This document shows positions 28,077 through 36,873 of a stretch of DNA of 64,000 nucleotides, piece by piece. The notes under the pieces are model-generated. The model saw only the letters and a list, made by a program, of their open reading frames with translations. It searched no databases and was not told the DNA's origin. Source of the DNA: Bacillota bacterium (GTDB lineage: Bacteria > Bacillota > Ch66 > Ch109); contig JABLWZ010000019.1 in NCBI GenBank assembly GCA_013178275.1, positions 1 to 64,000 of the forward strand. Reading direction: 5' to 3'. Position 1 is the first letter of the stretch. Each line of letters begins with the position of its first letter. Both the position numbers and the translations under genes were made by a program.

Positions 28077-29297
28077 CTGGGAATTGTAATTATGAAGTTC
28101 GGTGGGAGTTCGGTCGCCAATGCCGAACGTATCAAACGTGTAGCGCAGCGGGTGGTGGAAAAGAAACTGGAGGGTCATTCCGTGGCGGTGGTCGTGTCAG
28201 CCATGGGTGACACCACCGATGACCTTATAGAGCTTGCCCGGCAGGTCTCCAAGAACCCGCCTGACCGGGAACTGGACATGCTGCTCTCCACCGGGGAGCA
28301 GGTATCTATCGCCCTGCTGGCTATGGCGGTGAACGAGTTTGGTCACCCGGTGGTATCATTGACCGGGCCGCAGGTGGGTATAACCACCGACGATATCCAC
28401 ACCAAGGCCCGCATCATCAAGGTGGAAGGCGATCGGCTAAACGATGTACTGAACCAGGGGAAGATCGCGATCGTCGCGGGATTCCAGGGCAGAAGCCTTA
28501 ACGACGACATCACCACCCTGGGGCGCGGCGGGTCCGATGCCTCTGCGGTGGCCCTGGCGGCCGCGCTGAAGGCCGATGTCTGCGAGATCTATACCGATGT
28601 GGACGGGGTATACACCGCTGACCCGCGGCTGGTGAGCGATGCCCGGAAGCTTAACTACATAGGTTACGACGAGATGCTGGAACTCGCCAGCCTGGGCGCC
28701 CTGGTGCTCCAGCCGCGTTCGGTGGAGATGGCGAAGCAGTTCGGGGTGACCATCCACGTCCGTTCCAGTTTTAACAACAACCCCGGAACACTGGTAGAGG
28801 AGGTAGACAAGATGGAAAAGGTGAGGGTCGTAAGTGGGGTGGCCCATGACCTCAAGGTGGCGAAGATGAGCCTGCTGGACGTGCCGGACCGGCCCGGTAT
28901 AGCGGCTATCCTTTTTAACTCTCTGGCTGACGAGAAGATCAACGTGGACATGATTATTCAGAGCACCACCAGGGGCAACAACGCCAACGACATCTCCTTT
29001 ACGATAGAGAAGGACGACCTGGACCAGGCGGTCAAGGTGGTGGAACGGGTCAGCCAGGAACTCGGCGCGGGCGGATTCATATACGGCTCGGACATAGCGA
29101 AGGTCTCCATCGTGGGAGCCGGGATGATCACCAACCCCGGGGTCGCCGCCAACATGTTCAGCGCCCTGGCGGCAGAGGGCATAAACATCGAGATGATAAG
29201 CACATCGGAGATCAAGGTCTCCTGCATCATCCAGGCAGAGGACACCAAGAAGGCGGTGATGGCTCTGCACAAGGCCTTCAACCTGGAGGTGGAATAA
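28077..29297 (+). CDS. lysC: Aspartate kinase (apparent CTG start)
   Basis: LysC phosphorylates aspartate at the head of the lysine, methionine and threonine pathway. IVIMKFGGSSVANAERIKRV is the N-terminal ATP-binding signature. LGRGGSDASAVALAAALKA and EIYTDVDGVYTADPR follow. Two C-terminal ACT domains are present from about residue 265. The frame opens at GTG 28062, but GGAGGGG lies just after that codon. CTG at 28077 is well spaced from it and gives MGIVIMKFGG, aligning with the usual MGLIVQKFGG start. ATG 28092 would cut into the domain. The start is therefore probably CTG; the identity is firm. Confidence 0.93.
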   Translation: MGIVIMKFGGSSVANAERIKRVAQRVVEKKLEGHSVAVVVSAMGDTTDDLIELARQVSKNPPDRELDMLLSTGEQVSIALLAMAVNEFGHPVVSLTGPQVGITTDDIHTKARIIKVEGDRLNDVLNQGKIAIVAGFQGRSLNDDITTLGRGGSDASAVALAAALKADVCEIYTDVDGVYTADPRLVSDARKLNYIGYDEMLELASLGALVLQPRSVEMAKQFGVTIHVRSSFNNNPGTLVEEVDKMEKVRVVSGVAHDLKVAKMSLLDVPDRPGIAAILFNSLADEKINVDMIIQSTTRGNNANDISFTIEKDDLDQAVKVVERVSQELGAGGFIYGSDIAKVSIVGAGMITNPGVAANMFSALAAEGINIEMISTSEIKVSCIIQAEDTKKAVMALHKAFNLEVE

Positions 29298-29345
29298 AGC
29301 GCGGCCGGTGAAATGACAGTCAACCGCATCGCGAACCGGATAGAC

Positions 29346-29375
29346 AAACAGCGGCGTGGATGCCGCTGTTTTAAT
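29346..29375 (+). terminator. Terminator of hom-thrB-lysC
   Basis: AAACAGCGGC (29346-29355) pairs perfectly with GCCGCTGTTT (29362-29371), then TTAAT. Repeat copy B begins 5 bases later. Confidence 0.8.
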
Positions 29376-29380
29376 CAGCT

Positions 29381-29475
29381 ATCGGAAAGTATATTAGAGG
29401 ACTTTCCGATGCAAGCAAGTGTAACTTGGGCTATCGATTGCGCCAGAGGCTTGGCGACAGCCAAGTTTTTCTTCG
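29381..29475 (+). repeat. Dispersed hairpin repeat, copy B
   Basis: ATCGGAAAGT (29381-29390) pairs with ACTTTCCGAT (29401-29410). gcaagcaagtg follows, then a second hairpin CTTGGC/GCCAAG (29450-29465) and TTTTTCTTCG. It sits between the lysC terminator and the YmaF-like gene. The second hairpin with its T-run looks like a terminator. Confidence 0.75.
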
Positions 29476-29491
29476 AAGGAGCGAGACCGTC

Positions 29492-29974
29492 TTATCTCAG
29501 GTAGGGCAGACCGGTGCGGGTGTCGAAGCCGTGGTCGTGACCACGATCGACGCTGGTCCTGCCGTTCATCTGGTGGGTGTGATCGCGCAGGCTTCCCCTG
29601 GCTGGACCGGTCCAGTTGTTCATCTGGTGGCGGTGACCCTCGTTGAAAGCGGTCGGGTTTTCAAACCGGTGGATATGGCTGTTCCGGAAATTGACCGCGA
29701 AGCCGGTGCTGCCGACGAAGCGGTGGTTATGGCCCCGATTGAAGCTGGTCACACCCCGGTAGTTGTGCACGTGGCGCCGTAAGAAACGATCGTCGCGCTC
29801 GCGATACTGCCTCCCACCTCGATCCCGGTCCCGGTCACCAGGGCCTCTGTATTGTAAAGTATCGGTCATATCGTCGATCTCTTCATATTCTTCATAGTCT
29901 TCAAAGTCATCAAAGACTTCGCTTTCCGAGAGTTCTTCGGTATCGAAACCATCATCATAATACTCTCGTACCAT
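29492..29974 (-). CDS. YmaF-like histidine-rich repeat protein
   Basis: This 160-residue product has an acidic N-terminus (many Asp/Glu/Tyr, residues 1-40) and an Arg/Asp-rich linker. Five or so repeats of a His-x-His pattern follow (HVHNYRGVTS, HNHRFVGSTG, HIHRFENPT, HRHQMNNWTG, HTHQMNGRTS, HDHGFDTRTG). This matches the YmaF family of Bacillus and Clostridia, whose function is unknown; metal binding is plausible from the paired histidines. It is divergent from fapR and preceded by an AAGGAGG ribosome site. Confidence 0.75.
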   Translation of the reverse strand: MVREYYDDGFDTEELSESEVFDDFEDYEEYEEIDDMTDTLQYRGPGDRDRDRGGRQYRERDDRFLRRHVHNYRGVTSFNRGHNHRFVGSTGFAVNFRNSHIHRFENPTAFNEGHRHQMNNWTGPARGSLRDHTHQMNGRTSVDRGHDHGFDTRTGLPYLR

Positions 29975-30086
29975 CTAATTACCTCCTTCCCGGTTCTGGA
30001 TTCTGGATTAATCCATTATATTGCCGCAGGATGATTTTGGTTCCTTTGCTGCCAAGTCATGCCGGCCGGTGATCTCCGGGTGCATC

Positions 30087-30115
30087 TTGCTTTTTTTTGG
30101 TGCATAGATTATAGT
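30087..30115 (+). promoter_or_regulatory. Candidate promoter of the fapR-fab operon
   Basis: TTGCTT (30087-30092) and TATAGT (30110-30115) are separated by 17 bases. The FapR-like operator begins 12 bases downstream, placing it over the expected start site. Confidence 0.5.
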
Positions 30116-30127
30116 TGGTATGTAATA

Positions 30128-30144
30128 TTAGTACCAGGTATTAA
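30128..30144 (+). promoter_or_regulatory. FapR operator
   Basis: TTAGTACCAGGTATTAA is nearly identical to the known 17-base FapR site (TTAGTACC, three bases, TACTAA-like half). It lies between the candidate promoter and the fapR start. FapR would repress its own operon until malonyl-CoA binds it. Confidence 0.85.
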
Positions 30145-30183
30145 CATATACTACTAAATAATGCTGTGAGGAGGTTGGAAAGG

Positions 30184-30762
30184 ATGCCCAGGAGGAGCAA
30201 GACCGAGAGGCACCAGCGTTTGCTGGAGATGCTCGAATCGACCCCCTTTCTGACCGATGAGGAACTGGCCAGGGGGCTGGGGGTCAGCATCCAGACGATC
30301 AGGCTCGACCGTATGGAACTCGACGTGGCCGAGCTGAGGGAGAGGATACGCACCAAGGCCTCCGACCACCTGATAAACGAACAGTTTATCCAGGGCTATC
30401 GCCTGATGGGAGACCTGATGGAACTGGAGCCGGGCAAAAAGATACTTTCCCTGCTGGTGATCACCCCTGAGATGACGGTCCCCAAGAACGGGATGGTCAG
30501 GCCCTACTACCTGGTCGCCCAGGCACATACGGCGGCGCTCCAGCTCTTCCCGCCCGACGAGGAAGTATTCACCTCTTCGGCCAACGTGAAGTTTATCCGG
30601 CCCGTACAGGTGAAGGAAAGGATCCTGGCCCTGGCCGAGGTGGTCGAGACCAAGGGGAATCGACATCGGGTAAAGGTGGTATCCCGTTCGGACCAGGAAA
30701 GGGTCTTCCGGGCGACCTTCATCATCTGCTGGAGTGAGTCAGAAAGGAAGGAAGATGTTTAA
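30184..30762 (+). CDS. fapR: Fatty-acid biosynthesis transcriptional repressor FapR
   Basis: FapR senses malonyl-CoA and represses fatty-acid and phospholipid synthesis genes. The N-terminal helix-turn-helix region (TPFLTDEELARGLGVSIQTI, then RLDRMEL) covers residues ~20-50. The hot-dog effector domain covers ~80-190 (VFTSSANVKFIRPVQVKER). The frame opens at 30166, but ATG 30184 matches the family N-terminus and gives 192 residues. It leads the fab operon, with its own operator just upstream. plsX, normally the next gene, is absent. Confidence 0.95.
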   Translation: MPRRSKTERHQRLLEMLESTPFLTDEELARGLGVSIQTIRLDRMELDVAELRERIRTKASDHLINEQFIQGYRLMGDLMELEPGKKILSLLVITPEMTVPKNGMVRPYYLVAQAHTAALQLFPPDEEVFTSSANVKFIRPVQVKERILALAEVVETKGNRHRVKVVSRSDQERVFRATFIICWSESERKEDV

Positions 30763-31765
30763 CAAGCACGGTCGATTGGCGACAATAACCGGGTTGGGGA
30801 TCGGTCTCCCCGATACGGTGTTGACAAACCATGATCTGGAGAAGATGATCGACACCAGTGACGAATGGATAAGGGAAAGGACCGGCATCAGGGAGCGGAG
30901 GATAGCCGGCCCGCAGCAGGCCACCAGCGATATGGCTGCCGTGGCGGCGAAGATGGCGATGGAACAGGCGGGGGTAGAGCCCGGGGAGATCGATATGATC
31001 ATCCTGTGCACGGTCACTCCTGACCGTTTCGTACCCATGGGGGCGAGCAACCTGCAGGAAAAGATCAATGCCACGCGGGCAGCGGCGTTTGACCTCAACG
31101 CCGCCTGTTCAGGGTTCCTGTACGGGATGGCGGTTGCCCAGGGGCTTATCTTCAGCGGCCGGTACCAAAAGATACTCCTGGTAGGCGGGGAGACCCTTTC
31201 CCGGATCATCAACTACCAGGACCGCAATACCGGCATACTGTTCGGCGACGGTGCGGGCGCGGCGGTGGTGGTCCCATCCGATGACGAACACGGGCTGCTG
31301 GCTTATGATCTCGGGTGCGACGGCAGTGGGGGCGATCTGCTGCAGGTGCCCGCAGGCGGCAGCCGGATCCCCGCCACCCGCGAGTCGGTGGAGCAAGGGC
31401 TGCACTTCGTTCAGATGCGGGGAAACGAGATCTTTAAACTGGCGGTGCGGGCGATGGTGCGTTCGGTCGACCAGTCGCTGGCCGACGCCGGCCTCACCCG
31501 CGAAGACATCGACTGGGTGGTGCCGCACCAGGCCAACCAGAGGATTATCGAGGCCGCTTCTTCGCGGCTGGGCGTGGGACGCGACAAGGTAATTATCAAT
31601 ATCGACCGGTACGGGAACACCGCGGCGGCCTCTATACCCATAGCCCTTTATGAAACCGCTCAGAGAGGTCTCTTAAAGGAAGGGGACATTGTGGCGCTTA
31701 CCGGTTTCGGCGCCGGGCTGACCTGGGGCAGCGCCATCATCCGTTGGGGCCGGCTTGGCGAATAA
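30755..31765 (+). CDS. fabH: 3-oxoacyl-ACP synthase III
   Basis: FabH starts fatty-acid chains by condensing acetyl-CoA with malonyl-ACP. The active-site Cys is in FDLNAACSGFLYGMA. His is in DWVVPHQANQRII, and Asn is in RYGNTAAASIPIAL. EWIRERTGIRERR marks the N-terminal CoA-binding part. The frame opens at 30734; ATG 30755, overlapping the fapR stop and just after AAGGAAGG, gives 336 residues, close to typical. Confidence 0.95.
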   Translation: MFNKHGRLATITGLGIGLPDTVLTNHDLEKMIDTSDEWIRERTGIRERRIAGPQQATSDMAAVAAKMAMEQAGVEPGEIDMIILCTVTPDRFVPMGASNLQEKINATRAAAFDLNAACSGFLYGMAVAQGLIFSGRYQKILLVGGETLSRIINYQDRNTGILFGDGAGAAVVVPSDDEHGLLAYDLGCDGSGGDLLQVPAGGSRIPATRESVEQGLHFVQMRGNEIFKLAVRAMVRSVDQSLADAGLTREDIDWVVPHQANQRIIEAASSRLGVGRDKVIINIDRYGNTAAASIPIALYETAQRGLLKEGDIVALTGFGAGLTWGSAIIRWGRLGE

Positions 31766-31796
31766 ACGGTACATTTTACAGCAGGAGGGCTATCCA

Positions 31797-32738
31797 GTGT
31801 TGGGAGAGAGAATCTGTGAAATGCTGAAAATCGAGTACCCCATCTTCCAGGGGGCCATGGCCTGGATATCGCCGGCGTCGCTGGTGGCCGCGGTTTCCGA
31901 GGGCGGGGGATTGGGGATAATAGGGACCGGACATGCGCCGGCCGACTGGCTGCGGGAGCAGGTGCGGGAGGTGAAGGCGAGGACCGGGAAGCCCTTCGGG
32001 GTCAATGTGATGCTGTTGTCACCGCACGTGGAGGACATAATGAAGGTCATCGTCGAGGAAAGGGTGCCGCTGGTGACAACCGGTGCGGGTAACCCGGGGA
32101 AGTACGTCAACCTCCTGAAGTCTGTCGGCTGCCGGATCTTCCCGGTGGTTTCGTCGGTGGCGCTGGCCAGGAGACTGGAACGCCTGGGAGTCGACGGACT
32201 GGTCGCGGAGGGCATGGAGTCGGGCGGCCACGTGGGCGATATAACCACTATGACCCTGGTGCCCCAGGTGGTGGACGCGGTGAAGGTACCGGTGGTGGCG
32301 GGCGGCGGCATCGCCGACGGCAGAGGGCTGGTAGCGGCCCTGGCACTTGGAGCTAGCGGGGTGCAGATAGGAACCAGGTTCATCGTCGCCAGAGAGTGCC
32401 CGGCACACCCAGACTACAAGCAGGCGATCATAAAAGCGGGTGACCGCGACACCCTGATCACTGGGAACAGCACCGGGCATCCCGTGCGGGTGCTGAAGAA
32501 CCGCTTCGCCCGGGAGCTGCAGGAGATGGAGAAGCAGGGGGCCAGCCGGGAAACGATCGAGAGGTTCGGCGAGGGCAAGTACCCCGCCGCTGCCATCCAC
32601 GGCGACCTGGATAACGGGTCCATCATGGCGGGACAGTCGGCCGGGCTGGTGAAGGAGGAGCAGCCTGCGGCGGAGATAATAAGGGACATCATGCTGGACG
32701 CGAACCGTATCGTGGGCCAGATGTCGAAATGGATTTGA
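31797..32738 (+). CDS. fabK: Enoyl-ACP reductase II (FabK, FMN-dependent)
   Basis: FabK is the flavin-dependent enoyl-ACP reductase that replaces FabI in many Firmicutes. IEYPIFQGAMAWISPASL is the N-terminal signature. VTTGAGNP, GLVAEGMESGGHVGD, VVAGGGIADGRGL and GASGVQIGTRF form the FMN-binding barrel. GTG 31797 follows CAGGAGGG by 8 bases and gives 313 residues; the longer frame from 31755 overlaps fabH and adds an unrelated tail. Confidence 0.94.
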   Translation: MLGERICEMLKIEYPIFQGAMAWISPASLVAAVSEGGGLGIIGTGHAPADWLREQVREVKARTGKPFGVNVMLLSPHVEDIMKVIVEERVPLVTTGAGNPGKYVNLLKSVGCRIFPVVSSVALARRLERLGVDGLVAEGMESGGHVGDITTMTLVPQVVDAVKVPVVAGGGIADGRGLVAALALGASGVQIGTRFIVARECPAHPDYKQAIIKAGDRDTLITGNSTGHPVRVLKNRFARELQEMEKQGASRETIERFGEGKYPAAAIHGDLDNGSIMAGQSAGLVKEEQPAAEIIRDIMLDANRIVGQMSKWI

Positions 32739-32762
32739 TTGGGAAGAGTCGTTCGGAGGGAT

Positions 32763-33701
32763 ATGATGATTGCATTCGTTTACCCGGGCCAGGGTTCACA
32801 GTATGTGGGAATGGGAAAGGAGATAGCGGACCGATACCCCTCGGCCGCCGAGCTGTTCGTGAGGGCTGACCGCCTGCTGGGGTTCCCGCTGTCGAGGTAC
32901 TGTTTCGAGGGCCCAGCGGAGGAATTGATGCAGAACGACGTGGTGCAGCCGGCCATACTGGTGAGCAGCCTGGCCGTCCACTCCGCGCTGAAGCAGGAAG
33001 GGTTGACCCCCGACCTGGTGGCGGGACTGAGCGTCGGCGAGTACACCGCGCTGGTGGCGGCCGGCTCCCTGAGTTTCGATGACGCGCTGCTGTTGGTGCG
33101 AAAGCGCGGGACGATAATGAAGAACGCGCTTCCGCCAGGTACCGGCGGGATGCTGGCGATTATCGGGCTGGAGCGGGATTTGGTCCTGGGCCTTTGCGGC
33201 GAGGCCGCCGAAAAAGGAACGGCCGAACCCTGCAACTACAACTGCCCGGGCCAGATCGTGGTCGGTGGACCCATCCCGGCCATCGAAGCCCTGGAAGTCC
33301 TGGCCATGGAGAGAGGGGCGAAGAAGGTGTCGCGGGTGGCCATGAGTTCGCCTTCGCACTGCAGCCTGTTAAAACCCGCCGCCGAGCTGTTTAAAAAAGA
33401 AATGGACGGGGTGCCGATAGAGGATGCCCGCCTGGCGGTGATCTCGAATGTGGACGCGAGGCCGGTCACCAGCGCCTCCAGGATAAGAGAAAACCTTTCC
33501 CGCCAGCTGTACAGCACGGTGTTGTGGGAAGATACGATAAAAGAAATGGAAAAAATGGGAGTAAAGCACATCGTGGAGGTGGGACCGGGGCACACCCTGC
33601 TGGGTTTTGTACGCAAGACCCTGAAAGGAATGCCGGTTAACAACGTCGAGGACCTCAAAACCATGGACGAAACATTGGAAGCGTTTGGGAGAAGGAGGTG
33701 A
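32763..33701 (+). CDS. fabD: Malonyl-CoA:ACP transacylase
   Basis: FabD moves malonyl groups from CoA to ACP. FVYPGQGSQYVGMGKEI is the N-terminal signature. The nucleophilic Ser is in AGLSVGEYTALVAAG. The catalytic His is in MSSPSHCSLL, where the usual PFHS is slightly changed. QIVVGG and VEVGPGHTLLG follow. ATG 32763 follows CGGAGGGA; the frame from 32739 has no better site. Operon position between fabK and fabG is standard. Confidence 0.95.
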   Translation: MMIAFVYPGQGSQYVGMGKEIADRYPSAAELFVRADRLLGFPLSRYCFEGPAEELMQNDVVQPAILVSSLAVHSALKQEGLTPDLVAGLSVGEYTALVAAGSLSFDDALLLVRKRGTIMKNALPPGTGGMLAIIGLERDLVLGLCGEAAEKGTAEPCNYNCPGQIVVGGPIPAIEALEVLAMERGAKKVSRVAMSSPSHCSLLKPAAELFKKEMDGVPIEDARLAVISNVDARPVTSASRIRENLSRQLYSTVLWEDTIKEMEKMGVKHIVEVGPGHTLLGFVRKTLKGMPVNNVEDLKTMDETLEAFGRRR

Positions 33702-33711
33702 GTCGAAGAGG

Positions 33712-34452
33712 ATGTTAAAAGGCAAAGTGGCGATAGTGACTGGAGCCGCACGCGGGATAGGGCTTTCGATAGCCCAGGCGCTGGGGAACGCGGGAGCAAC
33801 CCTGGTCATCAATGACTTTGGGCTGGGGGACGCCGCTCATCTGGCGGCGGCGGACCTATCCGCCAGAGGCATAGAGACTATGGCGGTCACGGCCGACGTA
33901 GCCGTCCTCGAAGAGTGTGAGGGACTGGTGAAAAAGACCCTGGACCGATTCGGGAGGGTGGATATCCTGGTCAACAACGCGGGGATAACCCGGGACAAAC
34001 TCCTGGCCAGCATGAGCGAGGAGGACTGGGACCGGGTAATCGCGATCAACCTCAAGGGGACCTTCAACTGCTGCAAAGCGGTTGTGCGGCCAATGATAAA
34101 GAACAAGTCCGGAAGAGTCATAAACATCAGCTCCGTGGCTGGGGTGACGGGAAACGCGGGACAGGTGAACTACGCGGCCTCCAAGGCGGGTGTCATCGGT
34201 ATAACGAAGTCACTGGCCAAGGAACTGGCATCGCGGGGAATCACGGTCAACGCGATAGCCCCCGGTTTGATCGATACCCAGATGAGGGCAAAACTCCCCC
34301 CCGCGGCGGAGGAGAAGCTGCTGCAGGCGATACCCATGGGCAGGCTGGGACATCCTGAAGAGATAGCTGCCCTGGCTGCTTTCCTGGCATCGGACCAGGC
34401 GGGATACATCACGGGCCAGGTGATCCAGGTCGACGGCGGCCTGGCGATATAA
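33712..34452 (+). CDS. fabG: 3-oxoacyl-ACP reductase
   Basis: FabG is the NADPH-dependent ketoacyl-ACP reductase. The cofactor motif is VTGAARGIGLSIA (residues ~10-22), and NNAGITRD follows. The catalytic Ser, Tyr and Lys are in NISSVAGVTG and YAASKAGVIG. The C-terminus GYITGQVIQVDGGLAI is typical. ATG 33712 after GGAGGTGAG gives 246 residues; the frame opens at 33685 within fabD. Confidence 0.95.
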   Translation: MLKGKVAIVTGAARGIGLSIAQALGNAGATLVINDFGLGDAAHLAAADLSARGIETMAVTADVAVLEECEGLVKKTLDRFGRVDILVNNAGITRDKLLASMSEEDWDRVIAINLKGTFNCCKAVVRPMIKNKSGRVINISSVAGVTGNAGQVNYAASKAGVIGITKSLAKELASRGITVNAIAPGLIDTQMRAKLPPAAEEKLLQAIPMGRLGHPEEIAALAAFLASDQAGYITGQVIQVDGGLAI

Positions 34453-34515
34453 TTAACCAAAAACTAAAAATGCTTTAACAATTAATGGTTATAATCTTCA
34501 TAGGAGGTATAAAAA

Positions 34516-34752
34516 ATGTTTGAAAAATTAGTAAAGATCATCGCTGACCAGCTGGACGTCGATCCGGCGAAGATAACGCCGGAGAGCCACCTGATGGAGG
34601 ACCTGAAGGCTGATTCGATGGACCTGGTGGAGATGATCATGGCCCTGGAAGAAGAGTTCGGTATCAACATCCCCGACGAAGACGCGGAGAAGCTGGGCAC
34701 AGTAAAAGACGTAGCTGAATACCTGGAGAAAAAGTTAAAGACGAAGGAGTAG
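34516..34752 (+). CDS. acpP: Acyl carrier protein
   Basis: This 78-residue acidic protein carries growing acyl chains on phosphopantetheine attached to Ser in [19 protein letters not shown] (Ser near residue 37). The variant DSMDLVE replaces the commoner DSLDTVE. AGGAGG precedes ATG by 9 bases. A perfect TATAAT at 34490-34495 without a good -35 may give extra transcription of this abundant protein. Confidence 0.96.
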   Translation: MFEKLVKIIADQLDVDPAKITPESHLMEDLKADSMDLVEMIMALEEEFGINIPDEDAEKLGTVKDVAEYLEKKLKTKE

Positions 34753-34756
34753 ATAT

Positions 34757-36001
34757 ATGACCAACCGGGTGGTAATAACCGGGATGGGGCTGATAACCCC
34801 GATCGGTTCGGGAAGAGAAGGATTCTGGAACGCGAACCAAAACGGAGTCAGCGGCACCGGACCGTTAACCCGGTTTGACGCCGCCGATTTTCCCACCCGA
34901 ATCGCAGCAGAGGTTAAGGACTTCGAGCCGCAGAGGTACATCGAGAGGAAAAGCCTGCGCCACATGGACCGATTCGCCCAGATGGCGGTCTGCGCTTCGC
35001 ACATGGCAGTCGAGGACGCGGAGCTGAAACTGGAAGGGGAAGACCCCTACCGGGTCGGGGTTTATATCGGCTCCGGCATCGGCGGGATAGAGACCTATGA
35101 CCAGCAGCACAAGGTACTGCTCGAACGCGGGCCGGGCAGGGTCAATCCCTTTTTTATCCCGATGCTGATAAGCAACATGGCAGGAAGCCAAACGGCCATC
35201 GCCCTCGGAGTGAAGGGGCCGAATATGTGCCTGGTCACCGCCTGCGCGACCGCGACCAATTCGATCGGGGAGGCCCTGCGGATACTGCAGCGGGGGGATG
35301 TGGACGTCATGCTGGCGGGAGGGGCGGAGGCCTCGATAACCCCGCTGGCGTTCGCGGGTTTCTGCTCCATGAAGGCCATGTCCACCCGAAACGATGACCC
35401 GGAACGGGCCTCGCGACCTTTCGATATAGACCGCGACGGTTTCGTGATGGGAGAGGGCTCGGGCGTGCTGGTGCTGGAGACCCTGGAGCACGCGCAAAAG
35501 CGAAACGCGAATATCCTGGCCGAGCTGGTCGGGTACGCCACCAACAACGACGCGTTCCACGTGGTGCAGCCGGGGCCGGACGGTATCGGTGCGGGAAGGG
35601 CGATGCAGGAGGCGATCAGGGACGCCGGATTGAAGCCAGAGGACATCGATTATATAAACGCCCACGGAACCAGCACCGACATAAACGACCGGCTGGAGAC
35701 CCAGGCAGTAAAGAGGGTTTTCGGGGATCACGCCAGGAAGCTGGCGATAAGCTCGACCAAGTCCATGACCGGCCACCTGCTGGGGGCTTCGGGAGCCGTG
35801 GAACTGGCCGCGGCTGTCCTGGCCGTTAAAAACGGCTGGATACCGCCTACCATCAACTACGAGAACCCAGACCCCGAATGCGACCTGGACTATGTCCCGA
35901 ACCAGGGCCGGCCGGCCGAGGTCAGGGCCGCTATCTCCAACTCGCTCGGGTTTGGAGGGCACAACGCTACGGTGGTGATCAAGCGATGGCAGAAGCAGTG
36001 A
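34757..36001 (+). CDS. fabF: 3-oxoacyl-ACP synthase II
   Basis: FabF elongates acyl-ACP. The catalytic Cys is in CLVTACATATNSIGEALR. The two His residues are in INAHGTSTDINDRLET and STKSMTGHLLGASGAVE. RVVITGMGLITPIG begins the protein. 414 residues is typical. It follows acpP by 4 bases, and its last 16 bases overlap the next gene. Confidence 0.96.
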   Translation: MTNRVVITGMGLITPIGSGREGFWNANQNGVSGTGPLTRFDAADFPTRIAAEVKDFEPQRYIERKSLRHMDRFAQMAVCASHMAVEDAELKLEGEDPYRVGVYIGSGIGGIETYDQQHKVLLERGPGRVNPFFIPMLISNMAGSQTAIALGVKGPNMCLVTACATATNSIGEALRILQRGDVDVMLAGGAEASITPLAFAGFCSMKAMSTRNDDPERASRPFDIDRDGFVMGEGSGVLVLETLEHAQKRNANILAELVGYATNNDAFHVVQPGPDGIGAGRAMQEAIRDAGLKPEDIDYINAHGTSTDINDRLETQAVKRVFGDHARKLAISSTKSMTGHLLGASGAVELAAAVLAVKNGWIPPTINYENPDPECDLDYVPNQGRPAEVRAAISNSLGFGGHNATVVIKRWQKQ

Positions 36002-36873
36002 CAGTATCTGGGGAAGCGAAGACGAACAGCATAGAGGTGATAGCCCTGGCGGGGCCGGCCGGGACCGGCAAGAGCCACCGCGCCCTGACGCTCGCCCACG
36101 AGCTGGAAGTCGACCTCATCATCGATGACGGTCTCCTGATCAAGGGCAGCCGCATACTGGCCGGCAAGTCGGCGAAAAGCGAGAAGCTGATCTTCACCGC
36201 GACCAGAAGGGCGCTGTTCATGGACCCCGAGCATGTGCGGGATGTCAGGCAGAGGCTGGAGCTGGAGAACCCAAAGCGGCTCCTGGTGCTGGGCATCTCG
36301 GAGAACATGGTGCGGCGGATAGCGGAAAACCTCGGGCTTCCCCAGCCGATGCGGATAATGAACATCGAAGAGGTGGCGACGGAGAAGGAGATGCAGACCG
36401 CGCGGCAGCTCAGGATGGTCGAACGCCGGCACGTGGTCCCGGTCCTTTCGCTGGATGTAAACCGCAACAAGGTGGGTCAGTTCCTGGATTCATTCTCGGT
36501 CATCTTCCGGAGGAAGAACGAACGCCAGTTAATCGGCGAGAACTCGGTGGTGAGACCGGCTTACAGCACCCTGGGAAAGATCACCATCGACGAGTCGGTC
36601 ATTCGGGAAATCTGCCTGAAGTCCGCAAAGGTATCGGAACTGGTAAGGGAGGTCCATGTTACATCGCTCCATTTCACCGACGGACAGTTGACGGTCGATA
36701 TCGGCCTGAACCTGGAATACGGCTTCGAACTGCGGCCGGTACTGGAGAAGTCTCAGGAAGCGGTGTACGAGACCCTGAACATCCTCACCGGGATGCCGAT
36801 CCGGGCGATCAACGTGACTGCCCGCGATCTGACCATCTCTGAAATAATGAGGAAAGTGAGGAATCTTGGATAG
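35986..36873 (+). CDS. P-loop ATPase-like protein with C-terminal Asp23-like domain
   Basis: The 295-residue protein (ATG 35986, overlapping fabF by 16 bases) has a Walker A motif [19 protein letters not shown] at residues ~18-35, then [20 protein letters not shown]. The C-terminal ~100 residues ([19 protein letters not shown], then a helix and [16 protein letters not shown]) match the Asp23/Gls24 envelope-stress fold. The frame upstream to 35878 only shadows fabF. It sits between fabF and fabZ, overlapping both, so it is firmly in the fatty-acid operon. A link between lipid synthesis and the envelope is inference. Confidence 0.7.
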   Translation: MAEAVTVSGEAKTNSIEVIALAGPAGTGKSHRALTLAHELEVDLIIDDGLLIKGSRILAGKSAKSEKLIFTATRRALFMDPEHVRDVRQRLELENPKRLLVLGISENMVRRIAENLGLPQPMRIMNIEEVATEKEMQTARQLRMVERRHVVPVLSLDVNRNKVGQFLDSFSVIFRRKNERQLIGENSVVRPAYSTLGKITIDESVIREICLKSAKVSELVREVHVTSLHFTDGQLTVDIGLNLEYGFELRPVLEKSQEAVYETLNILTGMPIRAINVTARDLTISEIMRKVRNLG

